Notes: a model not told the origin generated them from the letters alone. A stretch of 64,000 nt of DNA from Limnephilus marmoratus (GCA_917880885.1 OU862920.1:4650001-4714000), one strand, 5' to 3'; shown: positions 20,745-30,870, counted from the first letter of the stretch. A program made the numbers and translations.

Positions 20745-21545
20745 TTATTATTTAATTTATAAAAACAGTTTATTTATAAACTAATTCTGCCATGTAATTA
20801 TTATTACGCGTGACAGCTGTTTCGCCTTCTGAAGGACAGATTGATAATGCCTTCAGAAGTCAGAAGGTGAAACAGCTGCCACGTTTAACCCTCCGCCTGT
20901 CGCGCCTTTTTTGTAACGCGAGGTGACGCGTGGGGTCGCTTAGGACCCCAAAAATAAATATGATTAAATTATTGTTGTAGTATACATTTTATATGTTATT
21001 TTAACTGATTACAGTCAGGTGATAATGATTGCTTTGAAATAAAAAGAAATGTTAAAAATTAGTTATTTATTTTCGATGCAAGAGCTTAAAAATCAACAAG
21101 GAACATTTTTTTGTAATTTTGAATCATATTTTTTAATAGAAAACTTAAAAAAAAAATCTAACCAAATTTCATCAAACTCATAACTATTTGAGGTTGATAT
21201 GGACTTATTATTATTACAACAAAAAAATCAACAAAATACAATAAAAAAAACATATAAACTTGATTTTTCATGGTATTTTGTTGATTTTTTTAGCCTCACG
21301 CCGAAACACAAGTCTGCATCTCACATCGCACATGCACAAACTAAATTTTCTCGACGCTTGCGTCAAGTATAGTCCTTTTTAGGAAGCTACCTAAAGTAAG
21401 AAATCAGTGGGAACATTTAAAATGAACATAATTAGCATTTCTATAAAACCTGGGCTTTTAAAGACCCCACGCGACGGGTCGAGGGTTAATAATAATTACG
21501 TAGCAGAACTCGTTTATCAATAAACTGTTTTTATAAATTAAATAA
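20745..21545. mobile_element. Palindromic Penelope-like ends split by piggyBac-like MITE
   Basis: The left arm (20745-20843) has AATTTATAAAAACAGTTTAT, then GCGTGACAGCTGTTTCGCC. The complementary right arm is in two pieces: CTTCAGAAGTCAGAAGGTGA, AACAGCTGCCACG (up to 20884), and, beyond the inserted element, TAATAATTACGTAGCAGAAC and AATAAACTGTTTTTATAAAT (21486-21545). The split arm shows that the palindrome existed before the insertion. A single arm also occurs at 15403. Confidence 0.75.
20889..21485. mobile_element. piggyBac-like MITE with TTAA target duplication
   Basis: TTAA occurs at 20885-20888 and 21486-21489. The termini are CCCTCCGCCTGTCGCG and, inverted, CCCTCGACCCGTCGCG. A further inner inverted match is CGTGGGGTC against GACCCCACG. 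TTAA duplication with CCCT-type ends is the hallmark of piggyBac elements. The 597-bp interior is AT-rich, with no transposase. Confidence 0.8.
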
Positions 21546-21992
21546 TAATATTATTAAATAAGTAAAATAAAAAAATAATAAAACAAAAAATAGTGTTCAA
21601 TGGTTTATACTTCATAATAATTGGCTATTTCATAAAAAACGCGCTATAAAAAGAATGTTGAATAATTAAGTGAACACTTTCAAAATGTGTTATAGTATCA
21701 CGAAAATAGGATATAAACTTTTCAGAGGTGACCCAATTTCACGCAACGAATAAATGTTTTGTTTCCGAGGCATTTCCAGCAGAGTCTACCCTAAAAATAT
21801 TGCTACAAGGTCAAAGTGGGAGCCAGGTGTGAGGGGTGCGAGACTGCCCCTCCCTCCCTCTCCCACCAGGCCACCCCCTCATGACGTCATAGCCGGGTAC
21901 GTCATCGTCGGAACCACCCCCGGCACGAGAACACTTTATTATTACTTTGCCCAAATAGGCGTCCTGATAAAACCACAAAGGTTAACGCGTGC
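21546..21992. other. Unassigned; GC-rich block 21820-21920
   Basis: A C-rich block (CTCCCTCCCTCTCCCACC, then ATGACGTCATAGCCGGG) lies directly before the satellite. TGACGTCA would be a CRE/ATF-type site if this were regulatory DNA. The frame 21754-22098 crosses into the satellite and is not considered real. Confidence 0.4.
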
Positions 21993-22755
21993 CGCTCTGC
22001 TGATAGGACACAGTTCGCAAGTTTTCTCAGGATCTCTCAGCCAATTAAAATGTTCGCATAACTATCCAACGAAAGTTACCCAAACTAACCTAACATAACC
22101 TAACCTAACCACGGACAAATCTCTATTGGCACATTTTACTTGCTGTAACTTATTACTGCTACTTTATGGACATTCATCTGATAGGAAAGAGTTCACAAGT
22201 TTGCTTTGGCTCTCCCGGTCAATTAAAAATGTTCGCATAACTATCTAACGAAAGTTACCCAATCTAACCTAACCTAACCTAACCTAACCTAACCTAACGT
22301 AACCTAAACCAAACCTAACCTAACCTAACCTAACCTAACCTAACCTAACCTAACCTAACCTAACCTAACCTAACCTAACCTAACCTAACCTAACCTAACC
22401 TAACCTAACCTAACCTAACCTAACCTAACCTAACCTAACATAACCTAACCTAACCACTATGGACAAATCTCTATTTTTGACACTTTTCTTGCTGTAACTT
22501 ATTACTGCAACTTTATGGACATTCATCTGATAGAAAAGAGTTCACAAGTTTGCTTTGGCTCTCCCAGCCAATTAAAAATATTCGCATAACTATCTAACGA
22601 AAGTTACCCAACCTAACCTAACGTATCCTAACCTTACCTAACCTAACCTAACCACTACGGACAAATATCTATTGGCACACTTTTCTTGCTGTAACTTATT
22701 ACTGCAACTGTGTACTATGGACTACCATGGACATTCATCTGATAGGAAACTGATC
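21993..22755 (+). repeat. Composite satellite: 150-bp units alternating with TTAGG tracts
   Basis: Four partial or complete copies of one unit lie in the same orientation at about 21993-22075, 22109-22260, 22457-22605 and 22655-22750. The unit has ACAAATCTCTATT, CTGCTGTAACTTATTACTG, TGGACATTCATCTGATAGG, CACAAGTTTGCTTTGGCTC, CAATTAAAAATGTTCGCATA and ACTATCTAACGAAAGTTACC. Each unit is followed by a CCTAA tract of very different length. Confidence 0.85.
22263..22455 (-). repeat. Interstitial telomeric repeat (TTAGG)n
   Basis: About 190 bp of almost uninterrupted AACCT pentamers, that is TTAGG on the minus strand, the ancestral telomere repeat of insects. There are a few variants (AACGT, AAACC, AACAT). 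Shorter tracts lie at 22078-22108 and 22606-22654. It supports an insect origin. It is internal in the window, so it is not a chromosome end. Confidence 0.95.
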
Positions 22756-22761
22756 GAGGTT

Positions 22762-23035
22762 ACATTTTAAGAGGCGGGTATGGGTACCGCTGCCCCGGGA
22801 CTAATATCTAGTACTAATAATATAAGATCGTGAGAAGTAGGTTGAGGGAGACTCTTTGACTTCTATTCAGACTATCTCAACCCAACGCCTTGCACCGCAG
22901 AGAGAGGGTTGGATTCATTCGTCTCTCACTCCTGGAAATACCGATCCCCAGATTCCTCTATACACCATATACCGTTTTCCTTCCTAGAACCTCTTATCCT
23001 TCACTTCTTTAAAATATTTTTCACACAGCATCTCC
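22762..23035 (+). mobile_element. SL1 retroelement, 3' hairpin missing
   Basis: It starts AAGAGGCGGGTATGGGTACC, GCTGCCCCGGGA, then GTTGAGGGAGACTCTTTGAC, CGCCTTGCACCGCAG, CTCACTCCTGGAAATACCGA, TTCCTTCCTAGAACCTCTTA and CACACAGCATCTCC. The final stem-loop and A tail are absent. Confidence 0.7.
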
Positions 23036-23309
23036 AATGGTGCTATGAAAATGAAGAAGTGGAGAAAGAAGGAAACGAGGAAGAGAAAGGTTGGCAAACC
23101 TAACTTAACCCAACCACTACGCCATCGTGGGTTAGGCAGAGAGGGTTGAACGTCATACAATTTACTATTGACACACATTTTTTTCTGTAATGTCTGTCTG
23201 TCTTGTGCAACTATATCCACATTCGTACCACTGCGTCAAAAAATGTCTGAAATCCGTACTGTAATGGGGTATTTTAAAAAACAATGAAAACCGTTAAAAA
23301 TATGTGGAA

Positions 23310-23790
23310 GGTATAACGATTATTTTGGAAGAAGAAGATAACAATAATAATCTAAACGAAAATATGAAAGAGAACAAGACACAGAAAAATAGAAAAAGAC
23401 AATGGTCGCAACTGGGACTCGAACCCAGACCTCTCGTCTAGCCGGGACATGCGCGTTAATCAATTTCGCTATTGCCGCCTTCTGTCAAACGTCATATTTC
23501 TCAATCTCATCTTTCAAATTTTAGAATTAACAATATTATCTTCAACAAATTCTTTTCCATATTACGGGACGCTATCCAGGTTTCAAACCAATTCTTAGAA
23601 TGATTGTTTCCAATAAAAAGGGTAGTTGCACCATTGTCTTTTTCTATTTTTCTGTGTCTTTTTCTCTTTCATATTTTCGTTTAGATTATTATTGTTATCT
23701 TTTTCTTCAATGATGTATTACATTGATGGGAATAACCTTCAAAATTATAAAAAGAAGGTTTTTCTCATAAAAAATTAAAGTTTATTTTTC
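23310..23790. mobile_element. FB-tRNA foldback with tRNA-like interior
   Basis: The inverted arms at 23315-23406 and 23632-23725 include AAGATAACAATAATAATCTA, GAAAATATGAAAGAG and ACACAGAAAAATAGAAAAAG with their complements. Next to the left arm, on the minus strand at about 23485-23410, lies a tRNA-like sequence: AATAGCGAAATTGATTAACG, TGTCCCGGCTAGACGAGAGG and TCTGGGTTCGAGTCCCAG. The T-arm pairs well but the acceptor does not. Related copies lie at 4.74, 6.49 and 47.76 kb. Confidence 0.75.
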
Positions 23791-24282
23791 TAATTCTGAT
23801 CAATGTACCAAAAATGTGTAATTTTCATTCGTAAATATCGATTTGAAAAACCGCACATTCCAGTAATGACGTCATAACAGTTTCAACTGGCTATTACGTC
23901 ATTATTATTGCCATGGGCTGGTAAGACGGCCGTCACCAAAGTTGCACGCGTCTGGAGTCGCTGGTTAAAATTCTCCGGATACGTACTGTTACACCCTGTA
24001 TACAGTTAATCGTTGTTCAAGAATCTGCTAGCCCAGCTTATCGGAAGCCAGATTTACTCCAGCTTCAATAGATCCCCGATACTTAAGCCGGTCTGAGATA
24101 CCCACTCCACGAATCACAATGAACTCAGGTCGGAAAGGATACTTCCAACAAAGGGTACTAGACGGTAATTGGTCTCCTTCTTTCATCTACAGAATATTTT
24201 AGCGGAACTTATGTATAATATAAATTAAACTACCTAAATCATTACACCAAGACACATTAAAAAAAATTTCCACAATGGTATC
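23791..24282. other. No gene; possible repeat end near 24000
   Basis: CGGATACGTACTGTTACACC, CTGTATAC resembles the outermost part of an FB-C end. The rest is unassigned. Confidence 0.35.
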
Positions 24283-24321
24283 TTTTTTTTACAACAACTC
24301 CACACAGGAGACCCCAAGGAA
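24283..24321 (-). mobile_element. SL1 3' end fragment
   Basis: The T run, ACAACAACTCCACACAGGAG and CCCCAAGGAAAAAA are the last part of SL1. The fragment is cut where a CS MITE begins at 24322, as if the CS element had inserted into it. Confidence 0.55.
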
Positions 24322-24500
24322 AAAAATCAGAGTAAACAATTCACACGCGCTAGAAGTGAAACCTTCAGAAAACTAAAGTAGACAAGAGAGGGGAGGCCAC
24401 GAAACACCGCACAAAGAGGGCACCGGTAAGCTACGAAGCACGGCACAAAGAGGAGAACGATTCTATTATCTCATTCTCTCTCTATTCCTAAATAGGCTTG
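24322..24500 (-). mobile_element. CS MITE, type 2
   Basis: The end AGAGTAAACAATTCACACGC, GCTAGAAGTGAAACCTTCAG is followed by AAAACTAAAGTAGACAAGAG, GAAACACCGCACAAAGAGGG and a second CGAAGCACGGCACAAAGAGG block, then TCATTCTCTC. The opposite end with the GAAACG motif is missing. Confidence 0.7.
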
Positions 24501-24544
24501 GATTATATTATTAGTGTTATCTTCTTCTTCAATGAAGAGGAATA

Positions 24545-24622
24545 TTTAAGGTTAGGGGACGTTCAAGTATTACGTAACGCAATTTTTGAAGATTTTTGAC
24601 CCCCCCCCCCCCCCCTCCTCCC
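24545..24622 (+). repeat. MITE-like end with C homopolymer
   Basis: GGGGACGTTCAAGTATTACG, TAACGC is followed by AATTTTTGAAG and a run of about 17 C residues. GGGG..TATTACGTAA termini recur in many small DNA elements. No partner end was found. Confidence 0.4.
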
Positions 24623-25547
24623 GGTTTTTCAATCGATAGTTTGCAAAATTTCATTCTCAAATATGACATTTTTGACAGTTTCGTATGAGTTTATGTAATG
24701 ACTAAAAAAGAACTTTTCAGATGTATTGTCATGAGGTTGTAATAATCCAGAAGTTTCGCTAGGTTGAAAAGAAGGTATTTTGAAAGTTTCACATTTCCTA
24801 TGCTTAATATAACAATGCATAGACAACTCGCATACATGGAAAAATATATTTAATATATATATAGATTTTAAATTACTATATTTTCAATGGTCATTCGAGA
24901 TATTAAAAGCAGAGGAAAAATAAAGTGACTTTTATGTGATTAAATATTATTCAAAAATATTCTGGTTTATGGATAACGAGCGGGGGTGGGAACACGATGG
25001 ATATGTATTTATAAGTTCTGATGCATTGATTTGCACACTTTAATGCATTCGCCTAAAGTTATACCTACACTATTTTGCCTTGCGATGATGTCATACTTTT
25101 ATTTTATTTTTACGTAAGTCGCCATCGCCCAAGAGCATGTTCTGCATTACTTAGCACTTCAGGAACTATTTGTTCAGATGTTAAAATATGTTTTGTTTCA
25201 GCTACAAAACTATGGCGTAGGTGTCGATGGATCGCCAAAATCCTAAAATACGAATCTCTTTATTTATTATTGCCATTTACGAACACAAATTATAAAAATT
25301 GACCGTTTATTAGCCTAATTTTCCAAAGAGTAGGATTGCCACACACGATTAGGGGGTTCGATCGTCTACAAGCTCAGTCCTACATCATTGCACAAGCAAC
25401 ATTTTCCCACTGTAACATTGAACGTTGATAGGTGGAGGATTTAAACATTGTCAGGATAAAAATTCATCGCTGCATTTCCTACAACCGATTGTATAAAGGT
25501 GGCCCGTTTGCATCGAAATTCATTATAATTGACCGAGTGTAGGTAAG
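24623..25547. other. No gene recognised
   Basis: AT-rich. The frames at 24629-24826 (minus) and 25075-25302 (plus) show no domain. Confidence 0.4.
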
Positions 25548-25660
25548 TCCTATTTTAACCCGACTGTTTTGAATTTCGTCTGTCTGAAAATTTATTTGTA
25601 CATTCCGTTTCCATTTTAAAATGGTGACCGTTTTAACGGTTCTGTAAAGATTATTTTGTT
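25548..25660 (+). repeat. Dispersed repeat, second copy at 34717-34848
   Basis: GTCCTATTTTAACCCGACTG, TTCGTCTGTCTG, CCGTTTCC and AAAATGGTGACCGTTTT recur in diverged form at 34717-34848 (GTCCTATTTTGACC, TTTTGTCTGTCTG, AAAATGATAGCCATTTTT). Confidence 0.5.
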
Positions 25661-25845
25661 TAGTTGGACATTATCTTCGCAGTTATTTTTTCAATATTAT
25701 GGTACTCGTACATTGTCACTGAGAAAGTGAAGTTTCTTTGTATAAATTGTATAAATACTTATTTGAATTTTTAAAAATACCTAAAATGTATTATCATTCG
25801 TTATTAATTAGGTAGGTATTTAAGTACTTCCAAAAACACGTTTTT

Positions 25846-26400
25846 TTTACATTAGCTTCACACAGGAGGCCTTGATGAAAATAATTTCCCTCACGGCCTA
25901 TGTCATCTTATGGGGTGCTATGTGGAGGTTTTTTTTAGGGAAAGGATGGAGAGGAAGTTCTGGGAAGAAAATAGGTAGAAGGAGTGGTTAAGAATCTGTG
26001 GGACAGTGTTTCCCGTCACGGGCATATTTATTTATTTTTTTTTAAAAAGAAAGACAAACATTCCCGGGTTACGAATAACCCAACAATGTTTGAAAATCTC
26101 CTACTACCACCACAGAAAGCCGAAAATGTTGCTTGTGTTGTGATGGAGGATTTAGCCAGCCGAGGAATCGAACACGCGACGCCCGGCGGGACCCAAGCGC
26201 TATGCCCACTCAACCACTGACCAGTCAATGAATCCATACTTCCAACTGCGGTGCAGGGCGGTGGGTCGAGAGATTCTAGCTGGAGAGGATAAAAGTCTTC
26301 CCTCAACCAGTCTCTTTAGATCCAGCACCAGCTGCGTGGTGGGCAGAAGACCTGGACAAATCTCACCCCATGAACCCGGGCACCCCTGCTAAGTCGCCAA
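25846..26400 (-). mobile_element. SL1 retroelement split by a SINE
   Basis: It has the T run, TAGCTTCACACAGGAGGCCT, AAAATAATTTCCCTCACGGC and the purine tract up to about 26020. SL1 resumes at about 26223 with AATGAATCCATACTTCCAAC, CGGTGCAGGGCGGTG, CATGAACCCGGGCACCCC and TGCTAAGTCGCCAA. The interrupting 200 bp is annotated separately. Confidence 0.75.
26025..26222 (-). mobile_element. tRNA-derived SINE nested in SL1
   Basis: Read on the minus strand it starts ACTGGTCAGTGGTTGAGTGG (A-box region), CATAGCGC, then GGGCGTCGCGTGTTCGATTC (B-box region), CTCGGCTGGCTAAATCC, and ends with an A/T-rich tail near 26030. The head differs from SINE-T, so it is a second tRNA-derived family. Confidence 0.7.
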
Positions 26401-26949
26401 CAATATTTTTTTAACCTTAATACACGTTCTTAAAGACGATATTGGCAAATCACAGTTTGATATCGTCAAAACGTGAACCGTTCATTTAGCACCCCTTCGT
26501 TTTCGTTGTGTTATTGTGTTTTTCATTCAAATTATAATATCTTATTCAGAGAATTATCGTTTAGTATTGATTGACATATTTAGGGCATTCATATGAGTTA
26601 TCATGGAGGGGTGGCCGCCATTTATACTTTCTGTACAATGGCGTAAAATTATGTCTAAAAGTAATTTTAAACTGAGCCACTCTTAGCATTTAGTAGGCGT
26701 AACCAAAATATACCCGTAAAACAAACAAGTTGTCGTCAGGTGCCATAACACGAAATCACCGGACTTCGAGAGGGTTAAAATCAACAAAACCCTGATTTTG
26801 GTATATTGGCGTTGTTCGGGGAAACTTAAATACAAACGTGCCCAAATTTAATGTCTTCCGAAATGCTTTCATGGCCCAGCTCGTGAAGTGGGACTATAAA
26901 AGGCGGAAAGCAATGAACGTGACATTAAAAGCTTCCATCATTCAAATTT
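26401..26949. other. Unassigned, with a TATA-like core promoter motif
   Basis: No gene or repeat was recognised. GGGACTATAAAAGGCGG at about 26890-26906 is a very good TATA box match, annotated separately. Confidence 0.4.
26890..26945 (+). promoter_or_regulatory. Possible TATA-type core promoter
   Basis: ACTATAAAAGGCGG fits a strong TATA box. CATCATTCA, an initiator-like sequence, follows about 40 bases downstream. A CS MITE begins directly after and no open frame or exon follows. It is either chance or the start of an unrecognised non-coding or transposon transcript. Confidence 0.2.
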
Positions 26950-27062
26950 TTGAAGTGAAACTTCTATAGCCCCGCTATGATTTGGATTTCGGATGAAACG
27001 GAAATGACGATTATTGCACCTTTCGCTTCTACCGCGTGCAAACTGCACTCGAATTTTTTTTA
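26950..27062 (+). mobile_element. CS MITE, minimal copy
   Basis: Only the ends are left: TTTTTGAAGTGAAACTTCTA, TAGCCCCGCTATGATTTGGA, TTTCGGATGAAACGGAAATG, then directly TTTCGCTTCTACCGCGTGCA, AACTGCACTCG and a T run. At about 113 bp it is the shortest copy with both ends. Confidence 0.8.
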
Positions 27063-27458
27063 CCCGATTTGATCAATGAGCGCTTTTATAATTATCGTGA
27101 CGATTTACGGTTACGGTACCGTGACGGCAAAAATAAATAATAAGTAATAAGTTTAAGTTCCTTATCGTACAATTAAATAATGGTGAGACACAAAATACGT
27201 GTGACTGTTTCCTTCAAAGTACTACCTTTTTTGTGATGGGTATTGCGTTTCATTTTCTTCACACGTGTGGAGGAGATGTGTGAAAATCATTGTATATTTC
27301 ATTTGGGGGGGTGCAGACATACGTTCATTTAGTGTGTAAGAAAGAGCGGCAGCATTATATGTTTAAGAAAAAAAGCATAACCGTCAGGTCATTGACGTTT
27401 GACGTTTTTGAAATTTTGTTAATTTGGAATTCACTCACACTTCAATCTTATCCTTTTT
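27063..27458. other. No feature recognised
   Basis: AT-rich; nothing identified. Confidence 0.45.
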
Positions 27459-27785
27459 TACATGAGCTGTACACTGGAGGTCCTGAGGAAAATAATTTCC
27501 CCGTGGGCCTATGTCATCTTTGGAGATGCTGTGGAGGGTTTTTTTAGGGAAAGGAAGGAGAGGAGAGTTCTGAGAAGGAAAAGGAATGGGTAGGAATCCG
27601 GGGTGTAGTGTGTGCTGGTCATCCACCTCCAAGTCCTAAATAAACCTCATCCCATGAACCCGGGCACCCCAGCTAAATCGCCAAACGTAGCGAACAACTT
27701 GGGGTAACCTATGGCAGAGGTGTTGGTTATCCAATAAATATATAAATATTCTCGGGGTGGCGGTACCCATTCCCGCCTCTTAAAT
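27459..27785 (-). mobile_element. SL1 retroelement, nearly complete
   Basis: The order is T run, CATGAGCTGTACACTGGAGG, TCCTGAGGAAAATAATTTCC, CCGTGGGCCTATG, the purine tract, GTCATCCACCTCCAAG, CATGAACCCGGGCACCCC, CCAAACGTAGCGAAC, GGTTATCCAATAAA and CATTCCCGCCTC. The outer stem has changed on one side (TGTACACTGGAGG). Confidence 0.8.
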
Positions 27786-28164
27786 TGAAAATACATTGTC
27801 ACTACATTCCATACTTTCAAAATGATCGTCACTGCAAGTAGTGTAGTTGTAATGGTCTATGGAGACGTCACGTTGCGGTGTGTGAGAAGGTTGCAGAAAA
27901 GGATGACTTTTTTTTCCTTTGGAGGGAACAGACCTACGTACATTGTGTATCTCATCTTTTAAAAGGGATGCAGAAATATTGCGATAAGGAGCGTATGTTT
28001 ATTGCTTTTTTTAAGCCGTAACGATACCGTTACTATGCGTCCATTTGATAAATGAAGTATTATTTCGCAGACGTGGTATGCCTATAAAGCGAGTATTTTG
28101 TATTTAAGACGATGGACCGTGTAAAATTCTAAATAAAGCCGTTAGCAATAACACTCCTTATATG
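27786..28164. other. No feature recognised
   Basis: Nothing identified. Confidence 0.45.
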
Positions 28165-28338
28165 TCTGTCACTCCTGGACCCACTGACCCCCGATTCCTA
28201 CCCACCCCTTATACCTTTTTTCTTCCCAGAACTTCTTTTAACCTTTAAAAGACCCTCCACACAGCATCCCCAAAGATAACATCGGCCCTGAGGAAAAATA
28301 TTTCAACAGACCCTCCTGAGTGGAGCTATTGTAAAAAA
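28165..28338 (+). mobile_element. SL1 retroelement, 5' truncated
   Basis: TGTCACTCCTGGACCC, CCCCGATTCCTACCCACCC, TTTCTTCCCAGAACTTC, GACCCTCCACACAGCATCCC, GGCCCTGAGGAAAAATATTT, CTCCTGAGTGGAGC and an A tail. 5' truncation with an intact A tail is what LINE-type reverse transcription produces. Confidence 0.75.
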
Positions 28339-28585
28339 AATCGAGTGCAGTTTACACGCGGTAGAAGCGAAACATTACCAAAACAAACTCAACCAATACT
28401 TATAGAGCGCAGACCTCGCGTAATTTCCGTTTCATATCTCAACCAATGGGAGCCTTTAAAAGTGACATCATTATCAAAGCAGCCGGTGAGCGCGGTTGAT
28501 GCGACGCAGGTGCAGTAATCGTCATTTCCGTTTCATCCGAAATCCAAATCACAGCCGTGCTATAGAAGTTTCACTTTAAAAAAAT
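28337..28585 (-). mobile_element. CS MITE, type 1, complete
   Basis: It runs from AAATCGAGTGCAGTTTACAC, GCGGTAGAAGCGAAACATTA, then AACCAATACTTATAGAGCGC, TTTCCGTTTCATATCTCAAC, CAATGGGAGCC, GCGACGCAGGTGCAGTAATC and TTTCATCCGAAATCCAAATC, to TAGAAGTTTCACTTTAAA. It abuts the A tail of the SL1 copy. AACCAAT/ATTGG motifs recur inside. Confidence 0.8.
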
Positions 28586-28989
28586 TGCATTATATAGGAG
28601 TGCAACACTGGAGATAAGATTTATTTATTTTTACCCATATCAACAACTAAAAGAAAAACCCAAAGAAAGTTGGCTAGAAATAACTGAGAAATATTTTTCT
28701 ACGATATTGGGACCAAGAAATGTCGTCAAATCTGAAACCCCCTTTTCCTGATATCCATTTTATGGATCCCAATCATCGTTATTTTTATCCAATTACGTTA
28801 ACGTTGGAAAAGGTGCAGAGAATACTGGAATACTAAACTGGTTATTCATAGAAAAAACGACAATTAAACAAAAGTGTATTATTTAACCGTTGCCTTTCAT
28901 GTTGTAATTTCACAAAGAACAGCTGAAACGACACGTATTTTCTTTTAGAATTTTTTGCATTTCTGGACATTAACTATGTAACAATTTCT
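28586..28989. other. No feature recognised
   Basis: AT-rich; nothing identified. Confidence 0.45.
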
Positions 28990-29712
28990 AGACATTTCGT
29001 TTTGAAGTTTTACTTTCCATGTACATTTGGTACTTAAATTTTAATGTTTCTGCTACCGGTTTCGACACATCCGTGTTAATTTATTTTTTAAGTGAAACTT
29101 CCTTAGCCCCGTTAGAGTGATTTGAAATTTGGATGAAACGGAAATGACGCACCTGCGAAGCATCAAACTGTGCTCAAAGATCCTATTGGTTGAGATATAA
29201 AACGGAATGGAATGTTTTTTTATGGGTCTTTAAAATAAATAGGAAAAAAAGGGACATCTAGCGACTTTCTGATTTCACTTCTATCGCGAGTGAATTACAC
29301 ATTCTAATTTGTATTTATTTTTATTCCCAAGGTTATACATATTTTAATTTATGCGCTTTAGAAACCTAAATTAATTCATTTAACCTAACTAAATCAACCT
29401 TTGATTTCTGAAGTTAAGAAATAAACAAAAAAAAATTAAATAAAAAAATAATTTAGTAAACGAAACAAGAGCACCATATCACCCTTATTAACAATGTTCC
29501 CATGTTATGTTGACTCCTCCCACCGTTCTTCCCCTCCCCCAAAATTCCCCATCCCATTAACCCCCCCCCCCTAATAAAATCTAATCATTTTTAAACTCGT
29601 ATAAATTTTTATTTTAGTTTTAAGTTTGCTGGTGAATGATACGGATATGTCGAAACCGGTAGTAGAAAAATTAAAATTTTATTAAGAAATGTACTCGGAA
29701 AGTAAAACTGTT
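28990..29712. mobile_element. Penelope-like inverted arms around 540 bp
   Basis: The left arm (about 28990-29072) has TTTTGAAGTTTTACTTTCCA, GTACATTTGGTACTTAAATT and CTACCGGTTTCGACACATCC. The right arm (29635-29712) is its complement: GGATATGTCGAAACCGGTAG, TAAAATTTTATTAAGAAATG, TACTCGGAAAGTAAAACTG. The middle contains a CS MITE and AT-rich sequence with no readable RT or GIY-YIG. Confidence 0.65.
29080..29312 (+). mobile_element. CS MITE, type 3-like, without tRNA module
   Basis: AAGTGAAACTTCCTTAGCCC, GAAATTTGGATGAAACGG, GACGCACCTGCGAAGCATCA, TCCTATTGGTTGAGATATAA, GGGACATCTAGCGACTTTCT, TTTCACTTCTATCGCGAGTG. It shares its ends with type 3 copies, but the tRNA-like segment is replaced by a short T-rich join. 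Confidence 0.75.
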
Positions 29713-30322
29713 AAAAAACATTATTTTAGTATTGGTGCACTTTACCAACGTATTTTGTAGTGATGCTCGCCACCAGTAACGCGGAGGAAAAATTAAGCGT
29801 TAAAATTGCAGACAACAATTATTGCAATTTCACCTCTACTCAACCAGCCTTATGAGATGGAGCCGCCGAACGAACTTTGACTCGATCAGCATCAGTGTTC
29901 TATTTGTTTTTAGAAACATATGTTTTTAGAAACATTTAAATGGGCAGAAGTGTGATATTACAATTACAGTAAGAACGTAGATAACACAAAGCAAATTGTA
30001 ATTATCGTTCCACCATATTAAGATTACAACCCCACCCGTTATAAAATAGATCTCTGATATATCTGCTATCCTGTTTCCTTGACAAATTGGCTCTTCTCAC
30101 TTGAAATTTTGCCGACCCATAGTCTAGGTACGCTTTTACCAGAGGTACGATTTATCATACTACGAGTGGTACGACTTACCGTACCCCGGCGTAGCGGTAC
30201 GGTGTACCATACCAGTTCTAATTTTACGAATCTTATAAAAATATAAATTAAATAAGATTTTTTTAAATTACTTTTCAGTTTCTTTAAATAAACCCACCAT
30301 CTTTAACAGATCCCAAACACAT
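29713..30322. other. No gene recognised
   Basis: The region 30120-30225 has repeated GGTACG and GTACC motifs (TACCAGAGGTACG, GAGTGGTACGAC, TAGCGGTACGG) that may be a small palindromic repeat. Nothing else was identified. Confidence 0.4.
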
Positions 30323-30330
30323 AAATATAC

Positions 30331-30577
30331 CAGTGGCGTTCCAAGAGTTTTCATTGATGTTTTTGTAGCTGAAAATGTTTTTTTTTTTCAATAACTTTTT
30401 GTACGAAGAGTGAAAGAATTAAACACCAAATCAAAAAGCAAACTGAAAGAATCCTGAAAATCTTCATACAAAATATTGAAATTTGAAAAAAAAAATCATT
30501 TTCAGCTACAACATGAATAACGTCGCATTTTTCAATCTTAGCACTCTAGCTCACTGAAAACTCACAGACCGCCACTG
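30331..30577. mobile_element. hAT-type MITE with 8-bp duplication
   Basis: The ends CAGTGGCGTTCC and GACCGCCACTG are flanked by AAATATAC (30323-30330) and AGATATAC (30578-30585), an 8-bp target duplication with one mismatch. Inner inverted blocks are GTTGTAGCTGAAA-like sequence against TTTTCAGCTACAAC. A second, decayed copy lies at 41916-42172. Confidence 0.8.
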
Positions 30578-30870
30578 AGATATACCTACCTATCAAATTT
30601 AGCATAGTTATTTCATAGGACAAAATAACAGCAATGTCCCCCGACCATCGGACCCCACACGTGTATTAAATTGAATGTCATCCGTTCAAAATTCTGCTCA
30701 TTTGCACTACACTCCCCCCGGAATCTCACCCTCCCTTAATTTCCAGATAAACTTCACACCCTCCCCCTAACTGTTTATTCTGCACATTAACCATCATCAG
30801 ATCTACATTTTGCCCAGTATTTTTTTTTTAACTGAAACTTCTATAGCCCCGTTGTGATTTGGAATTAGGA

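Noticed and set aside
22263..22455. True chromosome end
   Set aside because: The TTAGG tract is flanked on both sides by other sequence and sits between copies of the same unit, so it is interstitial.
24600..24622. C homopolymer as a biological signal
   Set aside because: It adjoins a MITE-like end, and such runs are also prone to sequencing and assembly error. Nothing else supports a function.
26890..26906. Promoter of a protein-coding gene
   Set aside because: The TATA match is good, but no exon or open frame follows and a MITE starts directly downstream. It is kept only as a low-confidence site.
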